Part shown: positions 1-9,735 of the stretch, piece by piece
Numbering within the stretch: the stretch's first letter is position 1
Layout: the number at the start of each line of letters is the position of its first letter
Assembly (NCBI RefSeq): GCF_016820535.1
Contig: NZ_JADHDY010000005.1
Span: 62,001-126,000, forward strand
Source: Sporosarcina beigongshangi
GTDB taxonomy: Bacteria > Actinomycetota > Actinomycetes > Actinomycetales > Micrococcaceae
DNA length: 64,000 bases
Reading direction: 5' to 3'
Position numbers and translations under genes: made by a program
Notes under the pieces: generated by a model
What the model was told of the DNA's origin: nothing
Seen by the model: the letters and a program-made list of their open reading frames with translations, nothing else
Database searches by the model: none

Positions 1-66
1 CTGGTAGAACGTGTAGGCGCCGCCTATGAGCAGCCCGGCGAGGGCCATCAGCAACAGTGAGTACAT
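1..66 (-). CDS. Start of a small membrane protein (partial, runs off the window)
   Basis: Only the first 22 codons are inside the window. They read [20 protein letters not shown] and onward, a hydrophobic stretch that looks like the first membrane helix. The ATG shares its A with the TGA stop of hisH (TGATG), so translation is probably coupled to hisH. In relatives a small membrane protein of unknown function often sits between hisH and the next his gene (known from gene order, not visible here). No function can be assigned. Confidence 0.6.
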   Translation of the reverse strand, partial: MYSLLLMALAGLLIGGAYTFYQ

Positions 67-767
67 CAGCCGGCCGCCGGTGCGGGCGAAGCGGGTGCAA
101 CCGGTGCGGACACCCGCAGGGAGGACACCCAGTTGCGCAGCAGGCGTGCCCCGGCGTCGCCTGACTTTTCCGGGTGGAACTGGGTGGCGCACAGCGGGCC
201 GTTTTCGACGGCTGCGATGAACGGCGCTCCGTGCTCGGACCAAGTCACCAGCGGCGGGCGCATCTTGGGCTGCAGCACCTCAAAGTCCCACTTTTGCACG
301 CCGTATGAGTGGACGAAGTAGAATCGCTCGTTCTCCACGCCCTCGAAGAGCGTGCTGCCCTCGGGTGCCTCAATGGTGTTCCAGCCCATGTGCGGCACCA
401 CGTCGGCAGGGAGCAGTTCCACGGTTCCGGGCCACTCCCCCATGCCTTCGCGGTGCACGCCGTGCTCCACTCCGGCATCGAAAAGCACCTGCATGCCCAC
501 GCAGATGCCCAGCACGGCGCGGCCCCCTGCGACGCGGCGGCCGATCATGCGCAGCGCATCGACATGCTTGAGTTCATCCATGACGGATCCGAAGGCGCCG
601 ACGCCGGGCACCACCAGCCCGTCGGCATTGAGGACGTCGTCCGCCTTGGCACTGAGCGTGACTGTGGCACCGGCCCGTTCCAGGGCGCGCACGGCCGAGC
701 GGACGTTGCCGGAACCGTAGTCCAGGACTGTGACGGTGGGTTGCACTGCTGTGGTTTCAGAACTCAC
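66..767 (-). CDS. hisH: Imidazole glycerol phosphate synthase glutaminase subunit HisH
   Basis: HisH releases ammonia from glutamine and channels it to HisF, which makes imidazole glycerol phosphate and AICAR in histidine synthesis. The 233-residue protein is a class I glutamine amidotransferase: the oxyanion-strand motif GVGAFG is at 55-60, the nucleophile is Cys89 in GICVGMQ, and the partners are His198 and Glu200 in FHPEKSG. The start is GTG, overlapping the hisB stop as GTGA, which implies coupled translation. The last 20 or so residues are Ala/Pro-rich and lie beyond the normal end of the family. HisF is not in the window. Confidence 0.96.
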   Translation of the reverse strand: MSSETTAVQPTVTVLDYGSGNVRSAVRALERAGATVTLSAKADDVLNADGLVVPGVGAFGSVMDELKHVDALRMIGRRVAGGRAVLGICVGMQVLFDAGVEHGVHREGMGEWPGTVELLPADVVPHMGWNTIEAPEGSTLFEGVENERFYFVHSYGVQKWDFEVLQPKMRPPLVTWSEHGAPFIAAVENGPLCATQFHPEKSGDAGARLLRNWVSSLRVSAPVAPASPAPAAG

Positions 768-1384
768 AAAAGGCCCTTCGTGGAGGGGATCCCCGTGACG
801 CGGGGATCAGGTTCGACGGCTGAACGCAGCGCCCGGGCAAAGGCCTTGAACTGTGCCTCGACAATGTGGTGCGGATCCCGGCCGGCAATGACTGTCATGT
901 GCAGGCAGATCTGGGCGTGCAGTGTGATGGCTTCAAACACGTGGCGTGTCAGCGAACCGGTGAAGTGACCGCCGATGAGGTGGTATTCCTGGCCCGCGGG
1001 CTCCCCGCCGTGCACCAGGTACGGGCGGCCGGAGACATCCACAACGGCGTTCGCCAGTGCCTCGTCGAGCGGGATGGTGGCCTCGCCGAAGCGGCGGATG
1101 CCGGCCTTGTTGCCGAGCGCTTCCTTGAGGACCTCGCCCAGCGAGATCGCCACATCCTCCACCGTGTGGTGGGCGTCGATGTGGGTGTCGCCGGTGGCCT
1201 TGATGTTCATGTCAATGAGCGAGTGCTTGGAGAGCGCCGTGAGCATGTGGTCGTAGAACGGCACGGACGTGTCGATGCTGGACACCCCGGTCCCGTCAAG
1301 GTTGATTTCAACCATGACACTCGACTCGCTCGTGGCACGCTCCAAGCGGGCGGTCCGACCCTGGCCGGGCGTAATCTCAGTCAT
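764..1384 (-). CDS. hisB: Imidazoleglycerol-phosphate dehydratase HisB
   Basis: HisB dehydrates imidazole glycerol phosphate to imidazole acetol phosphate. The 206-residue single-domain protein has the two manganese-binding histidine motifs of the family, DAHHTVED at 70-77 and DPHHIVEA at 170-177, and carries no phosphatase domain, as usual outside enterobacteria. I chose the ATG at 1384 because it gives the standard length and the N-terminus MTEITPGQ; the open frame continues upstream but without family sequence. It lies 175 bp after hisC and overlaps hisH by 4 bp. Confidence 0.95.
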   Translation of the reverse strand: MTEITPGQGRTARLERATSESSVMVEINLDGTGVSSIDTSVPFYDHMLTALSKHSLIDMNIKATGDTHIDAHHTVEDVAISLGEVLKEALGNKAGIRRFGEATIPLDEALANAVVDVSGRPYLVHGGEPAGQEYHLIGGHFTGSLTRHVFEAITLHAQICLHMTVIAGRDPHHIVEAQFKAFARALRSAVEPDPRVTGIPSTKGLL

Positions 1385-1559
1385 TCCAGCAGTCCTTTGG
1401 TCCACGTGCGCATCCCTGCCCGGCGGCGCAGGGCAGCAACGGGCGCACAAACGTCTTTGTGATTGTCTCCAGTTTAGGAGAGTGGGCACGGTATTGCCCA
1501 AACAGTCCACCCGGTGGGCGCAGTTTCCGCGGCGGCCGACGCCGGAACGCGCCGACGCG

Positions 1560-2657
1560 TCAGCCGGCGAGGATGGCGCGCATGCCGTCGAGGAACGCCG
1601 TAGTCTCGGCCTCCGTGCCGGCGGTGACGCGCAGGTGCCCGGGGATTCCCACGTCGCGGATGAGAACCCCGCGGGCCAGAAGTGCCTCCCAGACGGCACT
1701 GGGGTCTTCCAGCCCGCCAAAGAACACAAAGTTGGAATCCGAGGGCGCCGGAGTCAGGCCCAGCTCAATCAGCCCGTCGACGATCCGGTCGCGCTGGACC
1801 TTGATGGCCTCGACGTTGGCCAGCAGTGAGTCAGAGTTGCGCAAGGCGGCAACGGCCGTCGCCTGGGTGATGGCCGAGAGGTGGTAAGGAAGGCGGACCA
1901 AACGCAGCGCGTCGGTGACTTCGGGAGCGGCGGCCAGGTAGCCCAACCGGGCGCCGGCCATGGCGAAAGCCTTGCTCATGGTGCGCGAGACAACTAGGCG
2001 GGGACGGCCTTCGAGTACGCTCAGCGCACTGTCAGTTCCGGTGTGGGAGAACTCGGCGTATGCCTCGTCAACGATGACCATGGTCTGCGAGGCCTCACCG
2101 GCTTCGTATACAGCTTCAACTACGTCCAGGCCGAGTGCCGTACCGGTGGGGTTGTTCGGTGAGCACAGGATGACCAGGCTGGGCGCCTGCTCCCTGACCT
2201 GGGCTGCTGCAGACTCGGCGCTGAGGCCGTAGTCCCCGGCGCGGACGCCGGCAAGGTAGGTGGTTCCTGTACCGCTGGCGAGCAGCGGGTACATGGAGTA
2301 CGTGGGAGGGAAGCCCATGACAGTCCGTCCGGGCCCACCGAAGGCCTGCAGGAGTTGCTGGAGGACTTCGTTTGAACCGTTGCCAGCCCAAATGTTTCCT
2401 TCATCCAGGCCGTGCCCCAGGTAGGAGGCCAGTTCCTGCCGCAGCGTGGTGAATTCCCGGTCGGGGTAGCGGTTGAGGTGGTTCAGCTCTCCCGCCACGG
2501 CGGCGAGGATTGCATCCCTGGCATCTTGCGGAACACCAAAGGTGTTTTCGTTGACGTTGAGCAAGATGGGCACATCCAGCTGGGGCGCACCGTAGGGGTG
2601 CTGTCCGCGCAGGTCGTCGCGGAGGGGCAATTGTGCGAGGCGTTCGAACTGATCCAT
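1560..2657 (-). CDS. hisC: Histidinol-phosphate aminotransferase HisC
   Basis: This PLP enzyme converts imidazole acetol phosphate and glutamate to histidinol phosphate. It has 365 residues, normal for the family. Visible landmarks are SPNNPTG at 166-172, the cofactor-contacting DEAYAEF at 197-203, and the Schiff-base lysine Lys229 in [12 protein letters not shown]. It is the first gene of the hisC-hisB-hisH run on this strand. The ATG at 2657 gives [18 protein letters not shown], a typical actinobacterial N-terminus. Confidence 0.95.
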   Translation of the reverse strand: MDQFERLAQLPLRDDLRGQHPYGAPQLDVPILLNVNENTFGVPQDARDAILAAVAGELNHLNRYPDREFTTLRQELASYLGHGLDEGNIWAGNGSNEVLQQLLQAFGGPGRTVMGFPPTYSMYPLLASGTGTTYLAGVRAGDYGLSAESAAAQVREQAPSLVILCSPNNPTGTALGLDVVEAVYEAGEASQTMVIVDEAYAEFSHTGTDSALSVLEGRPRLVVSRTMSKAFAMAGARLGYLAAAPEVTDALRLVRLPYHLSAITQATAVAALRNSDSLLANVEAIKVQRDRIVDGLIELGLTPAPSDSNFVFFGGLEDPSAVWEALLARGVLIRDVGIPGHLRVTAGTEAETTAFLDGMRAILAG

Positions 2658-2740
2658 GCCTTCAGCTTATTTGCAGTGACCCAAAAACACCGAAATCGTT
2701 TCGTCGTGCGGACGTCGGCAGCGGAGCAAGATTGCCGCCA

Positions 2741-3115
2741 TTACTTCGGCAGCGGGACAAACAACTGCTGGCCGGCCTGCAGGACTCCGGCGCCAAGCTC
2801 ATTCAGGGCCACAATCTCCTGCACCACGTCTCGGACGTTTCGGTTGGGGTCGACGCCTGCGGCAATGCTCCACAGGGTATCGCCTTCCAAGACAGTCACG
2901 GTGGTGGCGTAGTCGGCCATGTCCACGGTGGAATACTGCGTGGCCGCATGGGCCGGGCTGACCATGGAGCCGAAAATGACGCCAAGGCAGGCGAACACCA
3001 GCGCACCTGCGGCGACGATGGCCGGAATGCCGAAGAAGACGAGCCGGCCCCGCCTGGTCAGCTGGAGCCCCTGGACTGTGGGCAGGGAGGGTGCGGTTGC
3101 AACCATTGCGTTCAT
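2741..3115 (-). CDS. LysM-domain membrane protein, probable SOS-induced cell-division inhibitor (YneA/DivS-like)
   Basis: The 124-residue protein has a short basic N-terminus (RRGR near 21-24), one membrane helix at about 25-50, and a C-terminal LysM peptidoglycan-binding domain at about 72-122 (YATTVTVLEGDTLWSIA). It is divergent from lexA and shares an intergenic region holding two LexA-type palindromes. This layout matches YneA of Bacillus and the divS/Rv2719c genes of other actinobacteria, which block division during SOS; the role here is inferred from architecture and position. The RBS AAAGGACC lies 10 bases before the ATG. An in-frame ATG 9 bases downstream is an alternative start. Confidence 0.85.
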   Translation of the reverse strand: MNAMVATAPSLPTVQGLQLTRRGRLVFFGIPAIVAAGALVFACLGVIFGSMVSPAHAATQYSTVDMADYATTVTVLEGDTLWSIAAGVDPNRNVRDVVQEIVALNELGAGVLQAGQQLFVPLPK

Positions 3116-3195
3116 GACTTCTGGTCCTTTCGCTGTGGAGTTGGATCCGCGGCCACTTTCACCCCTAGGATCAACTTTCCATGCTTCATATCTTC

Positions 3196-3215
3196 GATAG
3201 AACGTATGTTCTATC
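3196..3215. promoter_or_regulatory. SOS (LexA) box, strong copy, on the LysM-gene side
   Basis: Arms GATAGAAC (3196-3203) and GTTCTATC (3208-3215) flank four bases. The core GAAC-N4-GTTC matches the LexA box of Gram-positive bacteria exactly, and the dyad extends to 8-bp arms. It lies 81 bp upstream of the LysM gene start and far from the lexA promoter core, so it most likely controls the LysM gene, perhaps both genes. Confidence 0.85.
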
Positions 3216-3268
3216 TTGCTACTAGTACAGTTTTAGCATCTATGGACGACACTTGCCAAGGGCTGATA

Positions 3269-3307
3269 GAACAAACGTTTGAAATTAGCCCTCGCGTGGC
3301 TTAAACT
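3269..3307 (+). promoter_or_regulatory. lexA promoter with overlapping LexA box
   Basis: A -35 element TTGAAA (3279-3284) and a -10 element TAAACT (3302-3307) are separated by 17 bases. A second LexA-like box, GAACAAACGTTT (3269-3280), overlaps the upstream edge of the -35 element, the expected place for autorepression. The predicted transcript starts near 3314 and leaves a leader of about 80 bases. Confidence 0.7.
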
Positions 3308-3392
3308 TGGAGTACAAGGATTGGCCGCTAGAAGCAGTCCACCAGCAGGCACCGACATTGTTTGGTGCAGCCACGAAAGGACCGATGGAACC

Positions 3393-4136
3393 ATGGAGCT
3401 TCCCGACCCACCGCACCGCATTCCCCAGGCACCCAGCCGCGCCGGCATGAAGGGGCTCACTGTTCGGCAAAAGAAGATCCTTGAGTGCATCCAGCGCTCC
3501 ATCGCGGACAAGGGCTACCCGCCGTCCATGCGGGAGATTGGCGACTCCGTGGGGCTGGCCAGCCTGTCAAGCGTCACGCACCAGCTGACACAGCTTGAGC
3601 GCCACGGCTATCTGCGGCGTGATCCCAAGCGCCCCCGGGCCATGGAGGTCCTCATCCCGCTAGTCCTTGACGACGGCAAGGTGGAAATTGAGGGAGTCAG
3701 TTCACCCAAGTCGCTGCGCAGCTCGAACGGCCTGAACTTTGCCGAACTCAGCAGTTCCTCAGACACCGCGTTTGTGCCGCTCGTGGGGCGCATCGCCGCC
3801 GGCGGTCCCATCCTGGCCGACCAGGCCGTGGACGACATCATGCCGCTGCCGCGTCAAATTGTGGGCAGCGGCGAGCTGTTCATGCTTAAGGTTCAGGGTG
3901 ATTCCATGATCGACGCCGCCATCTGCGACGGCGACTGGGTTGTGATCCGCCAGCAGAACACCGCCAACAACGGCGACATTGTGGCGGCGCTTCTCGAAGA
4001 CGAAGCCACCGTCAAGACGTTCCGCCAGCGCGACGGCCACATCTGGCTGCTGCCGCAAAACACGCGCTATGAGCCGATCCTTGGCGACCACGCCACCATC
4101 ATGGGCAAGGTCGTCTCCGTGCTGCGCAGCCTGTAG
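3393..4136 (+). CDS. lexA: SOS transcriptional repressor LexA
   Basis: LexA represses the SOS regulon and cleaves itself when RecA forms filaments on single-stranded DNA. The 247-residue protein has an N-terminal winged helix-turn-helix (about 21-85, [20 protein letters not shown]) and a C-terminal S24 peptidase domain. The self-cleavage site is Ala136-Gly137 (GRIAAGGP), the nucleophile is Ser171 (VQGDSMID) and the general base is Lys208 (ATVKTF). I chose the ATG at 3393 (MELPDPPH) because it follows an AAAGG RBS and gives normal length; the frame is open further upstream but overlaps the promoter. Confidence 0.96.
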   Translation: MELPDPPHRIPQAPSRAGMKGLTVRQKKILECIQRSIADKGYPPSMREIGDSVGLASLSSVTHQLTQLERHGYLRRDPKRPRAMEVLIPLVLDDGKVEIEGVSSPKSLRSSNGLNFAELSSSSDTAFVPLVGRIAAGGPILADQAVDDIMPLPRQIVGSGELFMLKVQGDSMIDAAICDGDWVVIRQQNTANNGDIVAALLEDEATVKTFRQRDGHIWLLPQNTRYEPILGDHATIMGKVVSVLRSL

Positions 4137-4248
4137 GCGGCTCGTCGGGCAGGCGGCCCGCGGCGGAGTTGTGCAGCGTGCCGGCGAAGTGGCCCGCACG
4201 CCTGGAATGTGGTCATCAGGGAGATTGCGTTCATCAGGAAGAAAACTT

Positions 4249-4280
4249 GAGGCGCCCCGGATCGGAGTCCGGGGCGCCTC
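4249..4280. terminator. Bidirectional hairpin between lexA and dinG
   Basis: A perfect 12-bp inverted repeat, GAGGCGCCCCGG (4249-4260) and CCGGGGCGCCTC (4269-4280), with an 8-base loop. It lies between the convergent lexA and dinG genes and has only a weak pyrimidine run (TCTTCCTGTCTG) on the lexA side. Confidence 0.8.
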
Positions 4281-4346
4281 TTCCTGTCTGTGCTGCTCTG
4301 TGTTCCTGGCTGCGTTCCTGCGCAGTGCGTGCCGCGGAGGCGGGAG

Positions 4347-6389
4347 CTACTTTCCGGACAGACGCTGGAGGGCCGACAACGCCACAGCACGGTCCTTCGT
4401 GGCCCAGAATGGTGGCAGTGCCGCCCGCAGGAATCCGCCGTAGCTGGCGTTGGCAAGCCGCGAGTCCAACACGGCAACAACGCCTCGATCCTGGCTGGAG
4501 CGGATCAGCCGGCCAACCCCCTGTGCCAGGCGTACGGCGGCATGGGTGGCGGAAATGGCAATGAAACCATCGCCCCCGCTCTGGGCGACGGCCCGTGCGC
4601 GTGCCGTGACGAGGGGATCGTCGGGGCGCGGGAACGGAATCCTGTCGATGACCACCAGGCGGCAGGATGCCCCTTGGACGTCAACTCCCTGCCACAGAGA
4701 CATCGTGCCGAACAGGCAGGTGTCCGGTTCGTCGGCAAATTGCTTGATGAGCCCGGACATCGAGGAATCGCCCTGGCAGAGGATTTTCACCTTCAGCTTT
4801 TTGCGCAACTTCTCGGCCGCATCCTCCGCCGCCCGCCGGGAAGAGAACAGTGCCAGTGTGCCGCCGCCGGCAGCGGTGATCAGCTCAGCCAGTTCATCCA
4901 GCTGTTCCGGCGATGTGCCGAAGCCGGGTTTTTGCAAGTGGGCGGCCACGTACAGCATGCCCTGTTTGGGGTAGTCAAAGGGCGATCCGACGTCGGCCCC
5001 GCTCCAGGCCGGTGCACTGGGGCCCAGCAGTCCCAATCCCCCGGCCGTGGCCTGGAAGGAGTCGCCAATGGCGAGCGTGGCCGATGTCAGGACCACCGTC
5101 CGGTCAGCAAACAGGCCCTCCCGCAGCTTCATGGCGACGCTCAACGGGGCGATGTTGATGGTGGCCGGTTCATCGGGGTCAGCCTTCTGGTACCCCTTCC
5201 CCGGCGCAAAGGTGCCGGGGCGGGAAGCCCACACCACTTCACGGGCCTCGGCGGCCGCGAGCAGCCGTTCGCACAGGTCGAAGATCAGGTTCAGTCTCGA
5301 CCGGGCAATGGACCGGCCGCCGTCAACGGAGGCGTTTCCATCCGGCTTGGAGTCGGAGAGGGCAGCCCGGACGGCATCGCGCACCTGCTCGACGGCCTGC
5401 GCCTGGGCGTCGTTGAGCCCGTTGGGCATGAGGCCTTCGGGCACCCCGGCCAGGGCAAAGTCCAGGGCGGTGGCGCCTGCGTGCAGCGCGTCCACGGACA
5501 CCCCGGTGTGCTTGCGGGTGCTCGAGGCCGCGGCCTGCACCATCTGCACGGAGAGCTGGCCGGTGACAGCCCCGGTCACCCGGTCCTGCAGCTCATGGGC
5601 TTCGTCCACCACCACGACGTCATACTCGGGAAGCACTGCGATGCCTTCAAAGGCGCTGATGGCCAGCATGGCGTGGTTGGTCACCACAATGTCCGCGTCG
5701 GCCCCGCGGGCACGGGCCAGCTCGGAGAAGCACTCCGTGGCGAGCGGGCATTTTGCCGCGCCAAGGCATTCCATGGACGTGACGGAGACCTGCCGCCAGG
5801 CACGGTCGGTCACGCCGGGGACCAGTTCGTCGCGGTCGCCGGTGTCCGTGTCCTGGGCCCACTCGCGCAGCCGCACCACTTCCTTGCCCAGGGCAGAGGT
5901 GGGCCCCGTACCGGAGCCGGGCAGGTGGGCGACGCTGTTGTCCTCCCCCAGGCTGAACAGTGCACCCTCCCCTGTATCTTCCGAGGGGAAGCCGCCGCCG
6001 AGCTTTTGCTTGCAGACGTAATTGCTGCGGCCCTTGACCAAGGCCACGTCGATGGGGCGCGGCAGCACAGGTTCCAGCGCCGCAAGCAGCCGGGGCACGT
6101 CACGACCCACGATCTGCGCCTGCAGCGCAAGCGTTGCCGTGGCCACGACGGCGGGTTTGTCGCTTGTCAGTGAGTTGACGATGAGCGGGATCAGGTAGGC
6201 CAGGGATTTGCCGGTGCCGGTCCCCGCCTGGACGAGCAGGTGCTCATTGTTCTCGATGGCCGCCACCACCCGGCGAACCATTTCGTGCTGGCCGTCGCGG
6301 CGCTGGCCTCCCATGGTTTCCACCGCACGGTCCAGCAATTCCAGTGCCTGCGCGGACAGTTTGCTTGTTGGCTGGGCGGTCTCAGGCAT
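4347..6389 (-). CDS. dinG: DinG-family ATP-dependent DNA helicase
   Basis: A superfamily 2 iron-sulfur helicase of the DinG/XPD group, probably 5'-3', acting on R-loops and damaged DNA. The 680-residue protein has Walker A AGTGTGKS at 55-62, a DEAH box at 262-265, and four cysteines spaced for a 4Fe-4S cluster (Cys126, Cys208, Cys214, Cys220). The C-terminal helicase motifs include LWQGVDVQG and the arginine-finger stretch QGVGRLIR. It overlaps the end of hflX by 8 bp and converges on lexA. I saw no LexA box directly before it, so SOS control is not shown by the sequence. Confidence 0.92.
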   Translation of the reverse strand: MPETAQPTSKLSAQALELLDRAVETMGGQRRDGQHEMVRRVVAAIENNEHLLVQAGTGTGKSLAYLIPLIVNSLTSDKPAVVATATLALQAQIVGRDVPRLLAALEPVLPRPIDVALVKGRSNYVCKQKLGGGFPSEDTGEGALFSLGEDNSVAHLPGSGTGPTSALGKEVVRLREWAQDTDTGDRDELVPGVTDRAWRQVSVTSMECLGAAKCPLATECFSELARARGADADIVVTNHAMLAISAFEGIAVLPEYDVVVVDEAHELQDRVTGAVTGQLSVQMVQAAASSTRKHTGVSVDALHAGATALDFALAGVPEGLMPNGLNDAQAQAVEQVRDAVRAALSDSKPDGNASVDGGRSIARSRLNLIFDLCERLLAAAEAREVVWASRPGTFAPGKGYQKADPDEPATINIAPLSVAMKLREGLFADRTVVLTSATLAIGDSFQATAGGLGLLGPSAPAWSGADVGSPFDYPKQGMLYVAAHLQKPGFGTSPEQLDELAELITAAGGGTLALFSSRRAAEDAAEKLRKKLKVKILCQGDSSMSGLIKQFADEPDTCLFGTMSLWQGVDVQGASCRLVVIDRIPFPRPDDPLVTARARAVAQSGGDGFIAISATHAAVRLAQGVGRLIRSSQDRGVVAVLDSRLANASYGGFLRAALPPFWATKDRAVALSALQRLSGK

Positions 6390-8010
6390 GTTGGATAAAC
6401 GGTTCCACTTCAGCAGCCAGGTCCTCCCGGACCCTCACATGCACCAGCGTGCCACTCTCGCCGTGCTCGACGCTGATGATCTCCGAGTCGCTGCGGTGCA
6501 GCTTGTTCAGGATGTCCCCGCGGTCGTAGGGCACCAGCAGGGTCAGGGTGACGCTGGGGTGCGGGATTCCCTCGGCGATGGCGGCCAGCAGTTCCTCGAT
6601 GCCATCCCCCGTGCGGGCGGAGACCACCACTGAGCGCGGCTCCCGGTGGCGCAGGCGCTCCACCACGAAGGGGTCTGCAATGTCCGCCTTGTTCAAAATG
6701 ATGATCTCGGGGATTTGCAGGGCACCGACCTCACCAAAGACATTGCGGACAGCAGAGATCTGCCCCTCGGGGTCTGGGTGGGAGGCGTCCACAATGTGAA
6801 GGATCAGGTCTGCGTCCGCCACTTCCTCCAGGGTGGAGCGGAAGGCCTCCACCAGCTGGGTGGGCAGTGCCCGGACAAAGCCCACGGTGTCGACGAGCGT
6901 GTAGCCGAGGCCGTCGACCGTCTCCGTCTTGCGGACTGTGGGATCAAGAGTGGCGAACAAGGCGTTCTCCACCAGCACCCCGGCGTTCGTGAGCCTGTTC
7001 AGCAGGGACGACTTGCCGGCGTTTGTGTAGCCGGCGATGGCCACGGATGGGACGCTGTTGCGCTTGCGGTTGGCCCGCTTGGTTTCGCGGGCCGGTGCCA
7101 TGGCGGCAATTTCCCGGCGCAGCTTGGCCATCCGGGTGCGGATCTTGCGGCGGTCCAGTTCCATCTTGGTTTCACCGGGGCCGCGCGAGCCGATGCCTCC
7201 GCCGGCGGCACCGACCCGGCCGCCCGCCTGACGTGACATGGACTCGCCCCAGCCGCGCAGGCGCGGCAACAGGTATTCCATCTGGGCCAGTTCGACCTGT
7301 GCCCGGCCTTCACGGGACTGAGCGTGTTGGGCAAAGATGTCCAGGATCAGTGCCGTGCGGTCAATGACCTTGACGTGGACGACTTCCTCCAGGGTGCGCC
7401 GCTGTGACGGTGACAGGTCCCCATCGATGATCACGGTGTCGGCGCCGGTGGCGTGGACAATCTCCTTCAGTTCTTGTGCCTTGCCTTGGCCGAGGAATGT
7501 TGCGGGGTCGGGTTTGGCGCGCCGCTGCACCAGTCCGTCCAGGACCTCTGAACCAGCTGTTTCCGCCAAGGCGGCAAGCTCGCGGAGGGAGTTTTCAGCG
7601 TCGGCCATGGTGCCTGCCGACCAGAGTCCGGCCAAAACGACCCGCTCCAGCCGCAGCTGGCGGTATTCAACCTCGGTGACGTCCTCCAGCTCGGTGGACA
7701 GGCTGGCCTTCCGCCGCAGTGCATTGCGGTCCGCGAGCTCGCTCTGGTCCCCGTCAAAACGGCTGTGCTGGAAATCAAGGGAGGAAACGGCCTGTGCCGT
7801 TCCGGCCAGGGGGCGTGCAGCGGGGGTGCCGCCGTGGGGGTCCTGCGCGTCCATGTCCAGCTCTTCCCGTACGGCGCGCACGGCCGCAGCATCCTTGGCG
7901 AGGATTCGGTCGATGACCGCCTCAATCTCAGCGGTGGAAAGCTCCGTCGCGGATTCGTTGCGGTCCTGCTGGTCGTCGTCGGAGGGGTGGGGTGCAGATG
8001 CGTTGGACAT
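6382..8010 (-). CDS. hflX: GTPase HflX
   Basis: HflX is a ribosome-associated GTPase that splits stalled or hibernating ribosomes under stress. The 542-residue protein has an acidic low-complexity N-terminus (about 1-100), the HflX N-terminal domain (about 120-260, GKAQELKEIV), a glycine-rich linker (GGRVGAAGGGIGSRGPGETK, 263-282), and the G domain with G1 GYTNAGKS at 327-334 and NKAD near 440. The ATG at 8010 follows a strong RBS (AAGGAGAAT); the frame is open for 87 bases more, but that part has no family character. The N-terminal extension is longer than in E. coli, as is usual in actinobacteria. Confidence 0.94.
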   Translation of the reverse strand: MSNASAPHPSDDDQQDRNESATELSTAEIEAVIDRILAKDAAAVRAVREELDMDAQDPHGGTPAARPLAGTAQAVSSLDFQHSRFDGDQSELADRNALRRKASLSTELEDVTEVEYRQLRLERVVLAGLWSAGTMADAENSLRELAALAETAGSEVLDGLVQRRAKPDPATFLGQGKAQELKEIVHATGADTVIIDGDLSPSQRRTLEEVVHVKVIDRTALILDIFAQHAQSREGRAQVELAQMEYLLPRLRGWGESMSRQAGGRVGAAGGGIGSRGPGETKMELDRRKIRTRMAKLRREIAAMAPARETKRANRKRNSVPSVAIAGYTNAGKSSLLNRLTNAGVLVENALFATLDPTVRKTETVDGLGYTLVDTVGFVRALPTQLVEAFRSTLEEVADADLILHIVDASHPDPEGQISAVRNVFGEVGALQIPEIIILNKADIADPFVVERLRHREPRSVVVSARTGDGIEELLAAIAEGIPHPSVTLTLLVPYDRGDILNKLHRSDSEIISVEHGESGTLVHVRVREDLAAEVEPFIQHA

Positions 8011-8155
8011 ATTCTCCTTATAGTCTCTTACCCCAATCGTAGTCCGGCCCGCCCACACGCACACCTTCGCCGGCCCCGCCCTGTGGATAACCGGCACACC
8101 GGTTAGGTGCGCCTAGATACACATTCGGCGGTTTGGGCACTAATCTGGCAGGACT

Positions 8156-8794
8156 ATGGGTACTCAGGGTGCAGAGCACTATTTCAGTTCACAGCCGGCA
8201 ACGCCGATGAAACGTCGACCCCTCAGCGTGGTCCTGGCCGGGGAGAAGCGGAATCTTCAGACGGCCGGTGGCATCTTCAGCCCTGACGGGGTGGACAAGG
8301 GCACCACCATCCTGCTGAATGAGGCCCCGCCGCCGGCAGCGGAAGGGAACTTGCTGGACATTGGCTGCGGCTGGGGCCCCATTGCCCTCACCCTGGCCCT
8401 TCGCTCCCCCGCCGCCACCGTTTACGCCGTTGACGTCAATGAGCGTTCCATTGAGCTGACCCGCGAGAATGCGGCCTCCCTGGGGCTTCAGAACGTGGTC
8501 GCGTCCACGCCCGACGCCGTCGATCCCGCCGTGCGGTTCGACACCATCTGGTCAAACCCGCCGATCCGTGTGGGCAAGTCGGAGCTGCATTCAATCCTGC
8601 TGATGTGGCTGCCCCGCCTGGCCCAGCACGGCAACGCCTACCTGGTGGTGCAAAAGAACCTGGGCTCCGATTCACTGCAGCGCTGGCTTGCGGCGGAGCT
8701 CGCCGAACAGTTCCCGGAGGCCGGTTTCAGCGTCAGCCGCGACTCCACCAACAAGGCCTTCCGCATCCTCCGGGTGGTTCGCAACAACCCCTAG
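8156..8794 (+). CDS. Class I SAM-dependent methyltransferase, RsmC-like (16S rRNA G1207 type)
   Basis: A 212-residue methyltransferase. Motif I is LLDIGCGWGP (about 66-75), an acidic strand follows (VYAVDVNERS), and motif IV is SNPPIR (about 129), the N-P-P signature of enzymes that methylate an exocyclic amine. RsmC of E. coli has two such domains; this protein keeps only the catalytic one, as in most Gram-positive homologs. The substrate is inferred from the family. It is divergent from hflX. A possible promoter (TACACA, 17 bases, TAATCT) ends just 9 bases before the ATG, so the leader is very short. The 3' end overlaps dapF tail-to-tail by 4 bp. Confidence 0.85.
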   Translation: MGTQGAEHYFSSQPATPMKRRPLSVVLAGEKRNLQTAGGIFSPDGVDKGTTILLNEAPPPAAEGNLLDIGCGWGPIALTLALRSPAATVYAVDVNERSIELTRENAASLGLQNVVASTPDAVDPAVRFDTIWSNPPIRVGKSELHSILLMWLPRLAQHGNAYLVVQKNLGSDSLQRWLAAELAEQFPEAGFSVSRDSTNKAFRILRVVRNNP

Positions 8795-9732
8795 AGGTCC
8801 TGTAGCAGACCGTCCGCCAGCACGCCCTCGGCAACGATGACGGCCAGCCCGCTCAGTTCCACATGCTCGCGGCCCCCGGCGCCGGGGAAGAACCGCACCC
8901 CCACCACGCCTCCGGGGATCGTCACTGCCCATTCGTCCGGCGCACCGTCACCGGCCCAGAAACGGGTGGCGGCTGCTGCTGCGCAGGCACCCGTGCCGCA
9001 GGACAGGGTTTCCCCGACCCCGCGCTCGTGGACACGCATGGTGATGTGCCCGACGTCGTCCGTCACCAGGGGCTCTGCCGGCACCACAAACTCCACATTG
9101 GTCCCGGACGGCGGAAGCGGGATGACGTCCGGCGTCCCGGACAGGTCCAGCGCCGCGAGGTCGGACTGTTCCTGCAGGGCCACCACGGTGTGCGGGTTTC
9201 CCATGGTGATGGACAGGGCCGGGCGGGGCTCGGCCAGGCCGGCGGACTCCACGACGGAATCAACGCCGCGCTCCGAGGCATGGCTCGGATGGATGAAGTC
9301 CCACGGGCCCATGTCAACCCGGTAGCCGCCGGCCGTGCATGCCACCTTCTTGACGCCTGCGCGCGTGCCGATGGACAGTTCCTCGCCGTCCTTCAGCGCC
9401 ACGAGGCCCTGTGTGATGAGGAAGTGGGCGAAGACGCGCACCCCGTTGCCGCACATTTCCGAGAGCGAGCCGTCGGCGTTGTAGTAGTCCATGAACCATT
9501 CGGCGTCCGGGTTCTCTGCCAGCACGTCGGCACCTTCGGGAAGTGCCCGAGAGCGGACGGCACGGATGAATCCGTCGCCGCCGAGGCCCCGGTGGCGGTC
9601 GCACAAACGCGCGACCTGTTCGGCGGTCAGTGTGCGGGCGCCGTCCGGGTCGGCCATGAGGACAAAATCGTTGCCGGTGCCGTGGCCCTTGGAAAAGCGC
9701 ATGCCGGTCAGCGGAAAAGTGGCGTCAGTCAT
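8791..9732 (-). CDS. dapF: Diaminopimelate epimerase DapF
   Basis: DapF interconverts LL- and meso-diaminopimelate, the last step before lysine and the source of meso-DAP or lysine for peptidoglycan. The 313-residue protein has both catalytic cysteines: Cys94 in SEMCGNGVRV and Cys245 in ETLSCGTGACA. It follows miaA with a 3-bp gap, so the two are probably co-transcribed from the miaB side. The ATG at 9732 gives a normal N-terminus (FSKGHGTGNDFV at 13-24). Confidence 0.96.
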   Translation of the reverse strand: MTDATFPLTGMRFSKGHGTGNDFVLMADPDGARTLTAEQVARLCDRHRGLGGDGFIRAVRSRALPEGADVLAENPDAEWFMDYYNADGSLSEMCGNGVRVFAHFLITQGLVALKDGEELSIGTRAGVKKVACTAGGYRVDMGPWDFIHPSHASERGVDSVVESAGLAEPRPALSITMGNPHTVVALQEQSDLAALDLSGTPDVIPLPPSGTNVEFVVPAEPLVTDDVGHITMRVHERGVGETLSCGTGACAAAAATRFWAGDGAPDEWAVTIPGGVVGVRFFPGAGGREHVELSGLAVIVAEGVLADGLLQDL

Positions 9733-9735
9733 TGT

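Noticed and set aside
4290-6173. Long open frame on the plus strand opposite dinG (627 codons)
   Set aside because: It is a GC-rich antisense shadow of a clear helicase gene, with no recognisable domain.
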